From positions 1 to 20,950 of IMG/VR virus record IMGVR_UViG_3300025810_000113: DNA of 20,950 nucleotides; one strand, given 5' to 3'. The DNA is from a virus. The translations under genes were made by a program, and so were the position numbers. Shown piece by piece: positions 1 through 4,845 of this stretch. The notes below the pieces were generated by a model, which saw only the letters and a list, made by a program, of their open reading frames with translations, did not search any database and was not told where the DNA came from. The stretch's first letter is position 1. Each line of letters begins with the position of its first letter.

Positions 1-71
1 TCTGCTTGTTGTTCTGACTCTGCAACTACAGATACAACTACTTTAAATGTCGCTTCGTATACTCTCTCCAT
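1..71 (-). CDS. Partial small protein, 5' end only
   Basis: A reading frame starts at an ATG at 69-71 on the minus strand and runs off the left edge of the window. The visible N-terminus reads MERVYEATFKVVVSVVAESE. A strong ribosome-binding site (GAGGAGGT) lies 5-6 bases upstream, inside the last codons of the preceding gene, so the two are translationally linked. About 23 residues are visible, rich in beta-branched amino acids, and no family is recognised. It continues the leftward operon of small phage genes. Confidence 0.6.
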   Translation of the reverse strand, partial: MERVYEATFKVVVSVVAESEQQA

Positions 72-75
72 TAGT

Positions 76-255
76 CTACCTCCTCATTTTACTTAAATAA
101 TCTTTTTTTAGCTTCTCGTTCATTCCCTCATAAGACTTATCCTCGTCTAAAAGTTTATCAACTTTTTTCTGATAGTCTTTGTCTTTATCAACACCCTTCC
201 ACCAAGAATCAAACTGATCAGGGTATAAAATCTTTACTGCGTCTTCAAATTTCAT
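76..255 (-). CDS. Small hypothetical phage protein (59 aa)
   Basis: Unrecognised 59-residue, lysine- and aspartate-rich protein starting MKFEDAVKILYPDQFDSWWKG. I place the start at the ATG at 253-255. It overlaps the upstream stop codon as ATGA and has GGAG six bases before it. A longer version would need a TTG at 265-267 with no better ribosome site. The Trp pair (residues 18-19) followed by a charged helical tail suggests a small soluble helical protein. No signal peptide or membrane segment is seen. Its last codons form the ribosome site of the next gene at 71. Confidence 0.65.
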   Translation of the reverse strand: MKFEDAVKILYPDQFDSWWKGVDKDKDYQKKVDKLLDEDKSYEGMNEKLKKDYLSKMRR

Positions 256-959
256 GCTGTTCTCCAATTAATTACAAATCCACTAGTGTCTGTCTTAGCA
301 TCACCTTTAGCTTTCAATCCTACCACAACACGCTTGTTTCCGTCAAGGAATCTCATGTCTGTCTTATCACCATCAATGACACGCAAACCTTTGAAAGTCT
401 TAGGTAATCCTTCTTTGAATACAACTGCTACATTGTATTTAATACTGTCAAAGTAATCTGCATACTTCTTGTTAGCTTCTGAGTATGACCAAGTCAGATG
501 ATAGTTAGGTATATGTGATACTTTACGATTAGGTATCTTTGTGTAGTCATACCATTGTACTTCTGGAAACATTTGAAATATGTTTTGACCACACTCAACC
601 TCAATAGTTTCCCATTGAATATCAGACGTTCCGTTTAATCTAATAGCAGGCTTTTTACCTTTACGTGTACAGTAACCTATAAACTTGATAACATCTAATA
701 CTAATAGTGCCATAAACTGTGGTCTGTCATTTAAAAACAAAGCAGTCTTACGTTCTCTAGCTTTGTGTATGCTAGGAAATACTCTAGCCATACCTGCATT
801 ATCAAGACAAGGTGCTTTACATTTAGCAACTACTTGAAATGGACATATCTTAGTATTTATAGGTCTTAAGTGCATAATAGTAGATATGTAATCACTTAAC
901 TCATTGTTACCTTTAGCAACTTTAGGATTGCTGTCAGGTGCTGATAATAACTTAAACAT
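252..959 (-). CDS. Phage protein resembling the GP88-type family (235 aa)
   Basis: A 235-residue soluble protein with a cysteine cluster near the N-terminus: C39, C47 and C51 (C-x7-C-x3-C) in TKICPFQVVAKCKAPC. It is followed by a helical stretch with FLNDRPQF and a block reading IRLNGTSDIQWE. The pattern of a CP-x-C-x3-C cluster, a basic helix and an N-G-T-S-D-x-x-W block recalls the phage Gene-product-88 family, whose biochemical role is unknown to me. That assignment is from memory of the family, not a search. The cysteines could hold a metal or an iron-sulphur cluster (inference). The start has GGGAG a few bases upstream. It is four bases downstream of the gene at 964-1320 and overlaps the gene at 255 by four bases, so it belongs to one operon. 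Confidence 0.7.
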   Translation of the reverse strand: MFKLLSAPDSNPKVAKGNNELSDYISTIMHLRPINTKICPFQVVAKCKAPCLDNAGMARVFPSIHKARERKTALFLNDRPQFMALLVLDVIKFIGYCTRKGKKPAIRLNGTSDIQWETIEVECGQNIFQMFPEVQWYDYTKIPNRKVSHIPNYHLTWSYSEANKKYADYFDSIKYNVAVVFKEGLPKTFKGLRVIDGDKTDMRFLDGNKRVVVGLKAKGDAKTDTSGFVINWRTA

Positions 960-963
960 TTGT

Positions 964-1320
964 TTACTCCCAAGCTGTGAATGACATAGAAGGTTGATAC
1001 GTTATACCTTCTGCTACCCAATCAATTCGTTCTTCTAAAATATCTTCAACCCATAGTTCAGCGTCTGTGCTATCACCTTCTTCACCAACACCTAATACTA
1101 AAGCTTTGCCTGCTAAAGGCTGACCACATAGTTTAAAGTATCTTTGGTTTTCAACAAACAAACCTTCATCATCTACAAAAACAGTATGATCATCTATACT
1201 GTAAACTGCATCAATAAGTTGACACTCACATAAAGTATAGATTTGTTTTAGTGTGTTGTCTTTTTCTAATGTAACTTGTTTAATAGTTTGGTCGAACGGA
1301 TTAATAAGATAACCTTTCAT
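964..1320 (-). CDS. DUF3846-like small phage protein (118 aa)
   Basis: The open frame can be read from 1371, but the convincing start is the internal ATG at 1318-1320. AAAGGAG stands six bases before it, giving a 118-residue protein starting MKGYLINPFDQTIKQVTLE. The region around residues 45-75 has a VFVDDEGLF-x-ENQRYFKLCGQPLAGKALVLG arrangement: a short acidic strand, then a glycine turn, then a hydrophobic strand. This resembles the small phage and plasmid DUF3846 domain (function unknown). The resemblance is by eye and uncertain. The acidic C-terminus (ELWVEDILEERIDWV) is typical of small soluble accessory proteins. It is first in a leftward cluster and follows a 321-base gene-poor stretch. 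Confidence 0.65.
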   Translation of the reverse strand: MKGYLINPFDQTIKQVTLEKDNTLKQIYTLCECQLIDAVYSIDDHTVFVDDEGLFVENQRYFKLCGQPLAGKALVLGVGEEGDSTDAELWVEDILEERIDWVAEGITYQPSMSFTAWE

Positions 1321-1641
1321 AAGGTACTCCTTTGTTAGTGTATTAAAAGATAAGGGAACAATGTTTATCACAGTAGCTAACTGTCTAGACTATTTGATTA
1401 CACACATTAGTCGTCAGATTTATATGTGAAACCCTCTTAAAAAAGTAGTTTTCTAGTTCCGAAGTAACTACTAACTCCTCCAACAGCAACATAACCATCG
1501 GTTTTTATAGTGTCTGTCACCACTAGTAGATGCGCTTTTATAGTCACCCTAACAACTCTACATTACATTGTTAGGCAGACTCACAGAGCAAGCTATGGTG
1601 GAACAGTCTCGAAGACTGGGTAATAAAGCTTGTTGCTTTTT
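1321..1641. other. Gene-poor stretch with several stem-loops
   Basis: No gene over 40 codons is supported in this 321-base interval. It holds an 8-bp perfect inverted repeat (CCTAACAA 1548-1555 with TTGTTAGG 1568-1575), a 7-bp one around 1444-1472 (AGTAGTT / AACTACT), and a 6-bp tight hairpin (CAGTCT-CGA-AGACTG, about 1605-1619). A short AAAGC/GCTTT stem followed by seven T lies on the plus strand at about 1625-1643. On the minus strand a 28-36 codon frame without a ribosome site ends at about 1434 and reads TDGYVAVGGVSSYFGTRK; it may be coincidence or a gene remnant. The whole could be a structured RNA on the plus strand or an operon leader. Confidence 0.45.
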
Positions 1642-1644
1642 TTA
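1604..1644 (+). terminator. Possible plus-strand intrinsic terminator
   Basis: A 6-bp stem (CAGTCT/AGACTG with a 3-base loop) is followed by a second 5-bp stem AAAGC-TTGTT-GCTTT running straight into a T tract. The T tract lies only on the plus strand, opposite to all neighbouring genes. It would therefore end a plus-strand RNA coming from 1321-1600 or protect the gene at 1642-2043 from antisense reading. Confidence 0.35.
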
Positions 1645-2043
1645 ACTAAAGATAGCATTTACAAGACGATTGCCTGTATCAGCTTCTCTGACAGCTCTAA
1701 AGCAAGGCTGTATATCACAAGCAATGGGCATCTCAAGGATTTGCATTGTAGGATTTACTTTACCAAGACCAACAGTAGCTTTAAAACTAAGCTGTCTGTT
1801 ACGTTTTGGTGTAGCTTTAGGAATGTACACAGAAGTTCTGTCTTTGTGGTAAGCATGAAAGGTATCTCCTGATGAGTAACCTTGTCTGTTCTTGTGAGAA
1901 CGAACTCGTATAATGCTTGCTCCAATTCTAGAACCTTCAAACCATAAGTTCTGTACTGATAAAGGTGCTTCTTTAATTGAAGTTGTAGTATCACTACCTC
2001 GTGCTGAATAAGTGATAAAGTTTTTGTGTTTATTGTGAGCCAT
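1642..2043 (-). CDS. Hypothetical phage protein (133 aa)
   Basis: A 133-residue basic protein starting MAHNKHKNFITYSARGSDTT. The ATG at 2041-2043 is chosen over the one at 2058 because GAGGAGGG stands at the right distance before it and nothing precedes the other. No domain is recognised. It has two short beta-rich halves and a C-terminal part with two cysteines (about C114 and C119) and a conserved-looking ACDIQPCFRAVREADTGNRLV stretch. No membrane segment is seen. It has its own promoter (2100-2128) and stands alone: a gene-poor stretch follows it and the next gene upstream is more than 100 bases away. It may be regulated separately from both neighbouring clusters. Confidence 0.7.
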   Translation of the reverse strand: MAHNKHKNFITYSARGSDTTTSIKEAPLSVQNLWFEGSRIGASIIRVRSHKNRQGYSSGDTFHAYHKDRTSVYIPKATPKRNRQLSFKATVGLGKVNPTMQILEMPIACDIQPCFRAVREADTGNRLVNAIFS

Positions 2044-2080
2044 AATAGCCCTCCTCATTAAGTAATGTTAAATTATAGTC

Positions 2081-2128
2081 AGCAAGTGCCGACCAACAAA
2101 TTCTGGCAGATGCCGAGAAGTTTGTCAA
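2081..2128 (-). promoter_or_regulatory. Sigma70-like promoter with paired operator-like repeats
   Basis: Read on the minus strand, TTGACA (2123-2128) and CAGAAT (2100-2105) are 17 bases apart, with TGC directly before the -10 (extended -10). It points at the gene ending at 1642. Two imperfect direct copies of a TCGGCA-type 12-mer lie at 2105-2116 and 2081-2092 (9 of 12 matching). They are spaced 24 bases and straddle the -10 and the expected start point, as repressor sites would. The repressor is unknown. Confidence 0.5.
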
Positions 2129-2150
2129 GTGGTTACGTGCGCAATTAAAC

Positions 2151-2528
2151 TTAGTAGTTTTTCATATCTATATCTCCTCTTTTAATACCAGAAACTTTCT
2201 TATCTAATTCGTCATCATCTTCAGCTCCTTCCCAAATATCATAAAAACTCTCTGCATACTTTAAAGTTTCTAAAACTTCTTTAGGACTTTGATAACTCTG
2301 AACATCATCACCTTTATGTTTATGAAAAGGATGGGTGTCTTTATAAAAGATAGCTGTTTCAGCATTACGACAATCCTTTGTGTATACATCATCATTTAGT
2401 TTAAGATTTTTATTTGAACAGTAATGATACTGACCAAACTGTACAGATACAGTATAGCCATTCTCAAATGTAATCTGAAAACCTTGACCACCTTGAATAC
2501 TAAAGTTACTGTGATTGAATCTACTCAT
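2151..2528 (-). CDS. Conserved-looking phage protein (125 aa)
   Basis: A 125-residue protein. The N-terminal half is a small beta domain (FQITFENGYTVSVQFGQYHYCSNKN, about residues 17-41) and the C-terminal half is acidic and helical. The core pattern F-x-N-G-x-T-V-S-V-x-F-G followed by Y-C-S-N recurs in uncharacterised proteins of many tailed phages (recollection, not a search). No function is known to me. The start is strong: AAGGAGGT directly precedes the ATG. Its start overlaps the stop of the next gene upstream (2525-2731) as ATGA, so the genes from 3189 down to 2151 form one translationally coupled operon. Confidence 0.7.
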   Translation of the reverse strand: MSRFNHSNFSIQGGQGFQITFENGYTVSVQFGQYHYCSNKNLKLNDDVYTKDCRNAETAIFYKDTHPFHKHKGDDVQSYQSPKEVLETLKYAESFYDIWEGAEDDDELDKKVSGIKRGDIDMKNY

Positions 2529-2731
2529 GATACCTCCTTAGGTAATAGTTGAACATTCCAAATGTATTTGTCATATGTATGACACCAAGTTCTAAAGACA
2601 TAAAAGCTTTTAGAACGATTCTCAAATAAAAACACTTTGTCTTTATAAGCAAGACTCCTGTTCTTACACTTTACTTTAAAAGAACTTAAGTGTTTCTGAG
2701 CCATCTCGAAACTTAGAAATTGTTTAATCAT
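2525..2731 (-). CDS. Small basic hypothetical protein (68 aa)
   Basis: A 68-residue basic, aromatic-rich protein starting MIKQFLSFEMAQKHLSSFKV. It has no recognised domain, signal peptide or membrane segment. It sits two bases downstream of the gene at 2734-2943 and overlaps the gene at 2151-2528 by four bases. Tight packing and coupled translation are the main support that it is real. The ribosome site is weaker (GGTAG), in keeping with coupling to the gene before it. Confidence 0.6.
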   Translation of the reverse strand: MIKQFLSFEMAQKHLSSFKVKCKNRSLAYKDKVFLFENRSKSFYVFRTWCHTYDKYIWNVQLLPKEVS

Positions 2732-2733
2732 AA

Positions 2734-2943
2734 TTATTCTACCTTTAAAATTAAATCATCTTTCATGGTTACCTTTGCAAAGAACTCTCTACCACCACCT
2801 AAAAGATGAGGTCTTCTAGCACCTACAAATGTACCATTTGATTTATACTCAGGACCAAATATAGAAGTTTCTTGGTATTGTAAAGGTTGTCCAATACATT
2901 CTTTCATTTGTTTCTTACTATCATAACCTGTTAATAACATCAT
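2734..2943 (-). CDS. Conserved small phage protein with ETS-x-F-G-x-EY core (69 aa)
   Basis: A 69-residue protein (68 if translation begins at the second ATG, which directly follows the first). It reads as KKQMKECIGQPLQYQETSIFGPEYKSNG followed by a REFFAKVTMKDDLILKV strand. This combination, I-G-x-P-L-x-Y-x-E-T-S-x-F-G-x-E-Y then a wFA-V-T beta hairpin, recurs in small uncharacterised proteins of diverse tailed phages, as I recall. The fold looks like a small beta barrel and the role is unknown. A GAGAGGTG ribosome site precedes it. It is second in the 3189-2151 operon, three bases after the gene at 2947. Confidence 0.7.
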   Translation of the reverse strand: MMLLTGYDSKKQMKECIGQPLQYQETSIFGPEYKSNGTFVGARRPHLLGGGREFFAKVTMKDDLILKVE

Positions 2944-2946
2944 ACA

Positions 2947-3189
2947 TCACCTCTCTATAATAAATTTAACTGCCTCTTGTCTTGATACTGCTCTGTTCTT
3001 AGACAACGATAATAATACTATATGTTCTCTGAACAAGTCAAGTATCGATTGATGTTCCTTCCCAGTCCAGAATTGTTTCTCTGGATGCTTGTCTTGAAAC
3101 CAAACTACAAAGTCCATTGTTGCGCCTATCTCTTCATGGCTTTCACCATAGTCGAGTGCAATTTTCTTATCCTCTTCTTCTTCGGTCAT
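2947..3189 (-). CDS. Acidic hypothetical protein, first in operon (80 aa)
   Basis: An 80-residue protein with a very acidic start (MTEEEEDKKIALDYGESHEE) and a helical remainder (DFVVWFQDKH, SILDLFREHIVLLSLSKN, SRQEAVKFIIE). No family is recognised. The acidic tail plus amphipathic helices would suit a protein that binds another protein, perhaps a host factor, but this is only inference. It has the best ribosome site of the group (AAGGAGGT, five bases before ATG). A 5' leader of about 50 bases carries a stem-loop, and the promoter at 3247-3274 lies upstream. It leads the four-gene operon down to 2151. Confidence 0.65.
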   Translation of the reverse strand: MTEEEEDKKIALDYGESHEEIGATMDFVVWFQDKHPEKQFWTGKEHQSILDLFREHIVLLSLSKNRAVSRQEAVKFIIER

Positions 3190-3223
3190 AAGCTTACCTC
3201 CTTAGGTAAGAATTTTATTTAAG

Positions 3224-3239
3224 CCCAGCAAGGGCTGGG
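3224..3239 (-). promoter_or_regulatory. Stem-loop in operon leader
   Basis: CCCAGC (3224-3229) and GCTGGG (3234-3239) form a 6-bp GC-only stem with a 4-base loop. It lies in the untranslated leader between the promoter at 3247-3274 and the ribosome site of the gene starting at 3189. It is followed by an A/T-rich single-stranded stretch, not a T tract. It therefore looks like an mRNA-stabilising or processing hairpin, not a terminator. Confidence 0.45.
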
Positions 3240-3246
3240 TGCAACC

Positions 3247-3274
3247 AGTTTACCACCGAAGTCGGTTTTGTCAA
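3247..3274 (-). promoter_or_regulatory. Sigma70-like promoter of the 3189-2151 operon, with palindrome in spacer
   Basis: On the minus strand TTGACA (3269-3274) and TAAACT (3247-3252) are separated by 16 bases. Twelve of the spacer bases form the palindrome ACCGA-CT-TCGGT, an obvious place for a repressor. It directly precedes the leader and strong ribosome site of the gene at 3189. The sequence after the -35 (TTGACAAAA) is shared with other promoters in this window. Confidence 0.6.
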
Positions 3275-3338
3275 GAGGTTCCACGCACGAATAACAATAG
3301 CCGAAGACACTAATTAAAATAATAATTACGCAAAACAC

Positions 3339-3368
3339 TTGACACGATATAAGGATTACCTGTATAAT
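3339..3368 (+). promoter_or_regulatory. Sigma70 promoter facing into the inverted-repeat region
   Basis: TTGACA (3339-3344) and TATAAT (3363-3368) match the consensus exactly, with an 18-base spacer, on the plus strand. It reads rightward into the left arm of the inverted duplication, away from the divergent promoter at 3247-3274 (-35 boxes 64 bases apart). The only frame near it is a 20-codon one at 3391-3453, so its product may be a non-coding RNA or a short leader peptide. Confidence 0.6.
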
Positions 3369-3390
3369 CTACGGAGATTAAAAAGGTTAT

Positions 3391-3453
3391 ATGTTTGGAG
3401 TTGAGGTATTCAGTGGTAGTTGCTTGAAAACTTCTAAAACTTCTAAAACTTAA
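3391..3453 (+). CDS. Possible 20-residue leader peptide
   Basis: A short frame begins 23 bases after the TATAAT box with a weak AAAGG ribosome site. It encodes MFGVEVFSGSCLKTSKTSKT and then stops. The 3' end is a direct repeat of AAAACTTCT. The matching position of the other arm has a different 14-codon frame (minus strand), so the peptide sequence is not conserved between arms. It may be a leader peptide or nothing. Confidence 0.2.
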   Translation: MFGVEVFSGSCLKTSKTSKT

Positions 3454-3487
3454 TAATATTCTGGGTAAATTTTAAATGAAAAATAAG

Positions 3488-3517
3488 TTATCCACAAGTT
3501 ATACATACTTATACACA
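3488..3517 (+). promoter_or_regulatory. Three tandem DnaA-box-like 9-mers
   Basis: TTATCCACA (3488-3496) is the perfect bacterial DnaA box. TTATACATA (3499-3507) has one mismatch to TTATNCACA, and TTATACACA (3509-3517) fits TTATNCACA. Starts are 11 and 10 bases apart, about one helical turn, all in the same orientation. The preceding 60 bases are very A/T-rich. This is the arrangement of a DnaA-dependent origin or of DnaA-controlled transcription. The segment is present only in the left arm. Confidence 0.5.
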
Positions 3518-3602
3518 AGGAATAGACAAGTTACTAACAGCAACTCGTTCAGTACTCAGGCGGTTTTTACAAGGCGTTATTAACTCATATAATTAAATTT
3601 AG

Positions 3603-3657
3603 GTATGGGTATGGTCATATAAAGAGCTGAGTTTATCTCAGTTATAAATGCCCACCC
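3603..3657 (+). ncRNA. Candidate structured RNA element, partly conserved in both arms
   Basis: GGGTATGG (about 3607-3614) and CCCACCC (3651-3657) can pair around an inner stem AGCTGAG (3625-3631) / CTCAGTT (3637-3643) with a TTTAT loop. Together they make a long interrupted hairpin. In the right arm (5313-5339, minus strand) the same outer stem is kept while the inner hairpin is replaced by a short loop. It lies downstream of the promoter at 3339-3368. Retention of the outer stem with a changed loop suggests an RNA structure, but no known family is recognised. Confidence 0.3.
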
Positions 3658-3741
3658 GAATTTTCCAGTTCTCTTCAGGTATGAATTGTATGTTTGTGAA
3701 TGCAAACTTCGACAAGAAGACATATGAGACCTGGAAAATTC
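3658..3741. repeat. 84-bp hairpin-ended segment, absent from the other arm
   Basis: GAATTTTCCAG (3658-3668) is perfectly inverted as CTGGAAAATTC (3731-3741), and pairing continues with TCTC/GAGA after one mismatch. A smaller GTTTG/CAAAC hairpin lies inside (3692-3707). When the two arms of the large duplication are compared, exactly this segment is missing from the right arm (junction near 5308-5313). It behaves like a miniature inverted-repeat element gained by the left arm, or a palindrome lost from the right. No flanking target-site duplication is evident. Confidence 0.5.
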
Positions 3742-3770
3742 TTAAAATGAATCTGCTCTAATTTAAACAT

Positions 3771-3802
3771 AAAAAAAGCTCCCTTTAATTAAAAAGAGAG
3801 CT
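3771..3802 (-). terminator. Intrinsic terminator of the 4418-3820 gene pair
   Basis: On the minus strand an AGCTCTCTTT / AAAGGGAGCT stem (one G-U pair) with a short A/T loop runs into seven U. It lies 18 bases beyond the stop of the gene at 3820-4221. The mirrored copy near 5265-5276 keeps only one side of the stem and has lost its T tract. Confidence 0.75.
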
Positions 3803-3819
3803 TAATTAGTAACTAAATC

Positions 3820-4221
3820 TTATAATTTAGTTGCAACAACCTTTAAAAACATATCAACTGGAGTCTTTTCTTGATTATGTTCCTTAAAAGATTTAGTTAC
3901 TTTAACCATAATTCTTTTAGGAAGAGCTTTAGAATTATCCTCAAAATATGCTTGGCAAGCATCAGAATCAAATTTCTTATCATCTAAAAGAACTTTAGAA
4001 ACTCTAGCTTTAATTCTATTATTGAAAGATTTTTTCATTGATTCTGACTCATTTTCACGAGGGTCAGATTCGAAAACCTTCTGAATAAAGCTTTCTAATG
4101 TGAAATTTGCTACACAATATGCTTGCTTTCTAGTGCAAGGTCTTCCTGACATTTTGTTAGCGTTAAATCCGGCAGACTTGTCTGCATTTTTTGTTACAAT
4201 GAAATCACTTAATGTTTTCAT
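3820..4221 (-). CDS. Hypothetical protein, intact copy of an inverted gene duplicate (133 aa)
   Basis: An unrecognised 133-residue basic, mostly helical protein starting MKTLSDFIVTKNADKSAG. It has a short S-G-R-P-C-T-R-K motif at about residues 25-32, then amphipathic helices (TLESFIQKVFES, FNNRIKARVSKVLLDD) and ACQAYFEDNSKALPKRIMVKVTKSF. Two cysteines occur (about C29 and C36), with a third in DACQAY. The basic character would suit nucleic-acid binding, which is inference only. It lies two bases downstream of the gene at 4224-4418 and before a terminator, so the two form a bicistronic unit. A degraded mirror copy lies at 4846-5226, which implies an intact ancestor was duplicated and one copy was kept. 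Confidence 0.65.
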   Translation of the reverse strand: MKTLSDFIVTKNADKSAGFNANKMSGRPCTRKQAYCVANFTLESFIQKVFESDPRENESESMKKSFNNRIKARVSKVLLDDKKFDSDACQAYFEDNSKALPKRIMVKVTKSFKEHNQEKTPVDMFLKVVATKL

Positions 4222-4223
4222 GT

Positions 4224-4418
4224 TTATTTACCTTTATAGGTTAGTTGAAGTTCTTCAATTTGAGATTGAAGCCGTTTAAAATCAGAAGCTGATGAGCATC
4301 TGAATCCTGCGATTAAAAAGTTTTTAAGCAAATAAGCCTTAATAACTTCTTGAACCATAGAATAAGTAGGAATTACTACTGTTTCGTTGTTAGAAAATGT
4401 TATTAGAATTTCTCTCAT
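4224..4418 (-). CDS. Small hypothetical protein, intact copy of an inverted gene duplicate (64 aa)
   Basis: An unrecognised 64-residue protein starting MREILITFSNNETVVIPTYS: a beta hairpin, then a long amphipathic helix (MVQEVIKAYLLKNFLIAGF), then a second helix (SASDFKRLQSQIEELQLTYKG). The size and strand-helix-helix layout would suit a small dimeric regulator or a partner of the next protein, but no family is recognised. The ribosome site is AAAGGAA eight bases upstream. It is followed two bases later by the gene at 3820-4221. The mirror copy at 4640-4843 has lost its ATG (TTG) and meets a stop at codon five. Confidence 0.6.
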   Translation of the reverse strand: MREILITFSNNETVVIPTYSMVQEVIKAYLLKNFLIAGFRCSSASDFKRLQSQIEELQLTYKGK

Positions 4419-4437
4419 GTTATATTCCTTTGCGATT

Positions 4438-4620
4438 TAAAAGAACAATACAGAACATCAAGGATTTTAATATGCAAATGCTTGAAATTGAAGAGCTTTA
4501 CCTCAATTTTTTTACATTTTGTGCTTTTTAAAATGTGAAACATTTGCATATTACAATACTATGTTATCGTTAACTAGAAAAACTTTAAAACTTTAAATGT
4601 TTTTTCTAGTTTTGTTCTGG
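4438..4620. repeat. Centre of the inverted duplication, with cruciform potential
   Basis: This unique 183-bp spacer joins the two arms. TAATATGCAAATG (4468-4480) is perfectly inverted at 4541-4553 (13 bp). Inside it lie two further perfect 7-bp stems, AAATTGA/TCAATTT (4485-4491 with 4503-4509) and ACATTTT/AAAATGT (4514-4520 with 4530-4536), giving a three-way-junction shape. A separate 11-bp stem AACTAGAAAAA / TTTTTCTAGTT follows (4572-4582 with 4601-4611). No reading frame is supported. It could be an origin structure, a protein-binding palindrome or an RNA. Confidence 0.55.
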
Positions 4621-4639
4621 AATCGCAAAGGAATTAACC

Positions 4640-4843
4640 TTGAGGGAATTATAATTATCAGTTTCTTAGAACGAAACAGTACTAATTCTGTAGTTATTGT
4701 AAGGTTCAAGAAGTTTGTTATGATTATTTGCTTAAAACCAAACAATCGCAGAAGTATTCATATGCTCATCAGATAATGATATTTTAAACAGGCTTCACAT
4801 GTCAAATGAATCTTTTTACTTCACAAACTTCTAAAGTAAATAA
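4640..4843 (+). pseudogene. Broken mirror copy of the 4224-4418 gene
   Basis: The sequence matches the reverse complement of the 4224-4418 gene in blocks, including its ribosome-site region (4621-4634), AACGAAACAGTACTAATTCT (4670-4689), GGTTCAAGAAGTT (4703-4715) and TTATTTGCTTAAAA (4724-4737). The start codon has become TTG (4640-4642) and the frame reads L-R-E-L-stop. Several frameshifts follow. It cannot make the 64-residue protein. Confidence 0.75.
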
Positions 4844-4845
4844 AC

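Noticed and set aside
964-1371. Longest start at 1371 for the DUF3846-like gene
   Set aside because: The upstream 17 codons contain the AAAGGAG ribosome site serving the internal ATG at 1318-1320, so they are leader, not protein.
1321-1641. Possible tRNA or tmRNA in the gene-free stretch
   Set aside because: No cloverleaf with an acceptor stem, T-loop GTTCGA-type motif and anticodon arm in register could be drawn on either strand.
1630-1994. Overlapping frames on both strands within the 1642-2043 gene
   Set aside because: None has a ribosome site as good as that of the 133-residue frame, and none has recognisable protein features.
3022-3222. 66-codon plus-strand frame, hydrophobic
   Set aside because: It is antisense to the gene at 2947-3189, which has a promoter, a strong ribosome site and operon context. 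Hydrophobic antisense frames are expected opposite acidic/helical genes.
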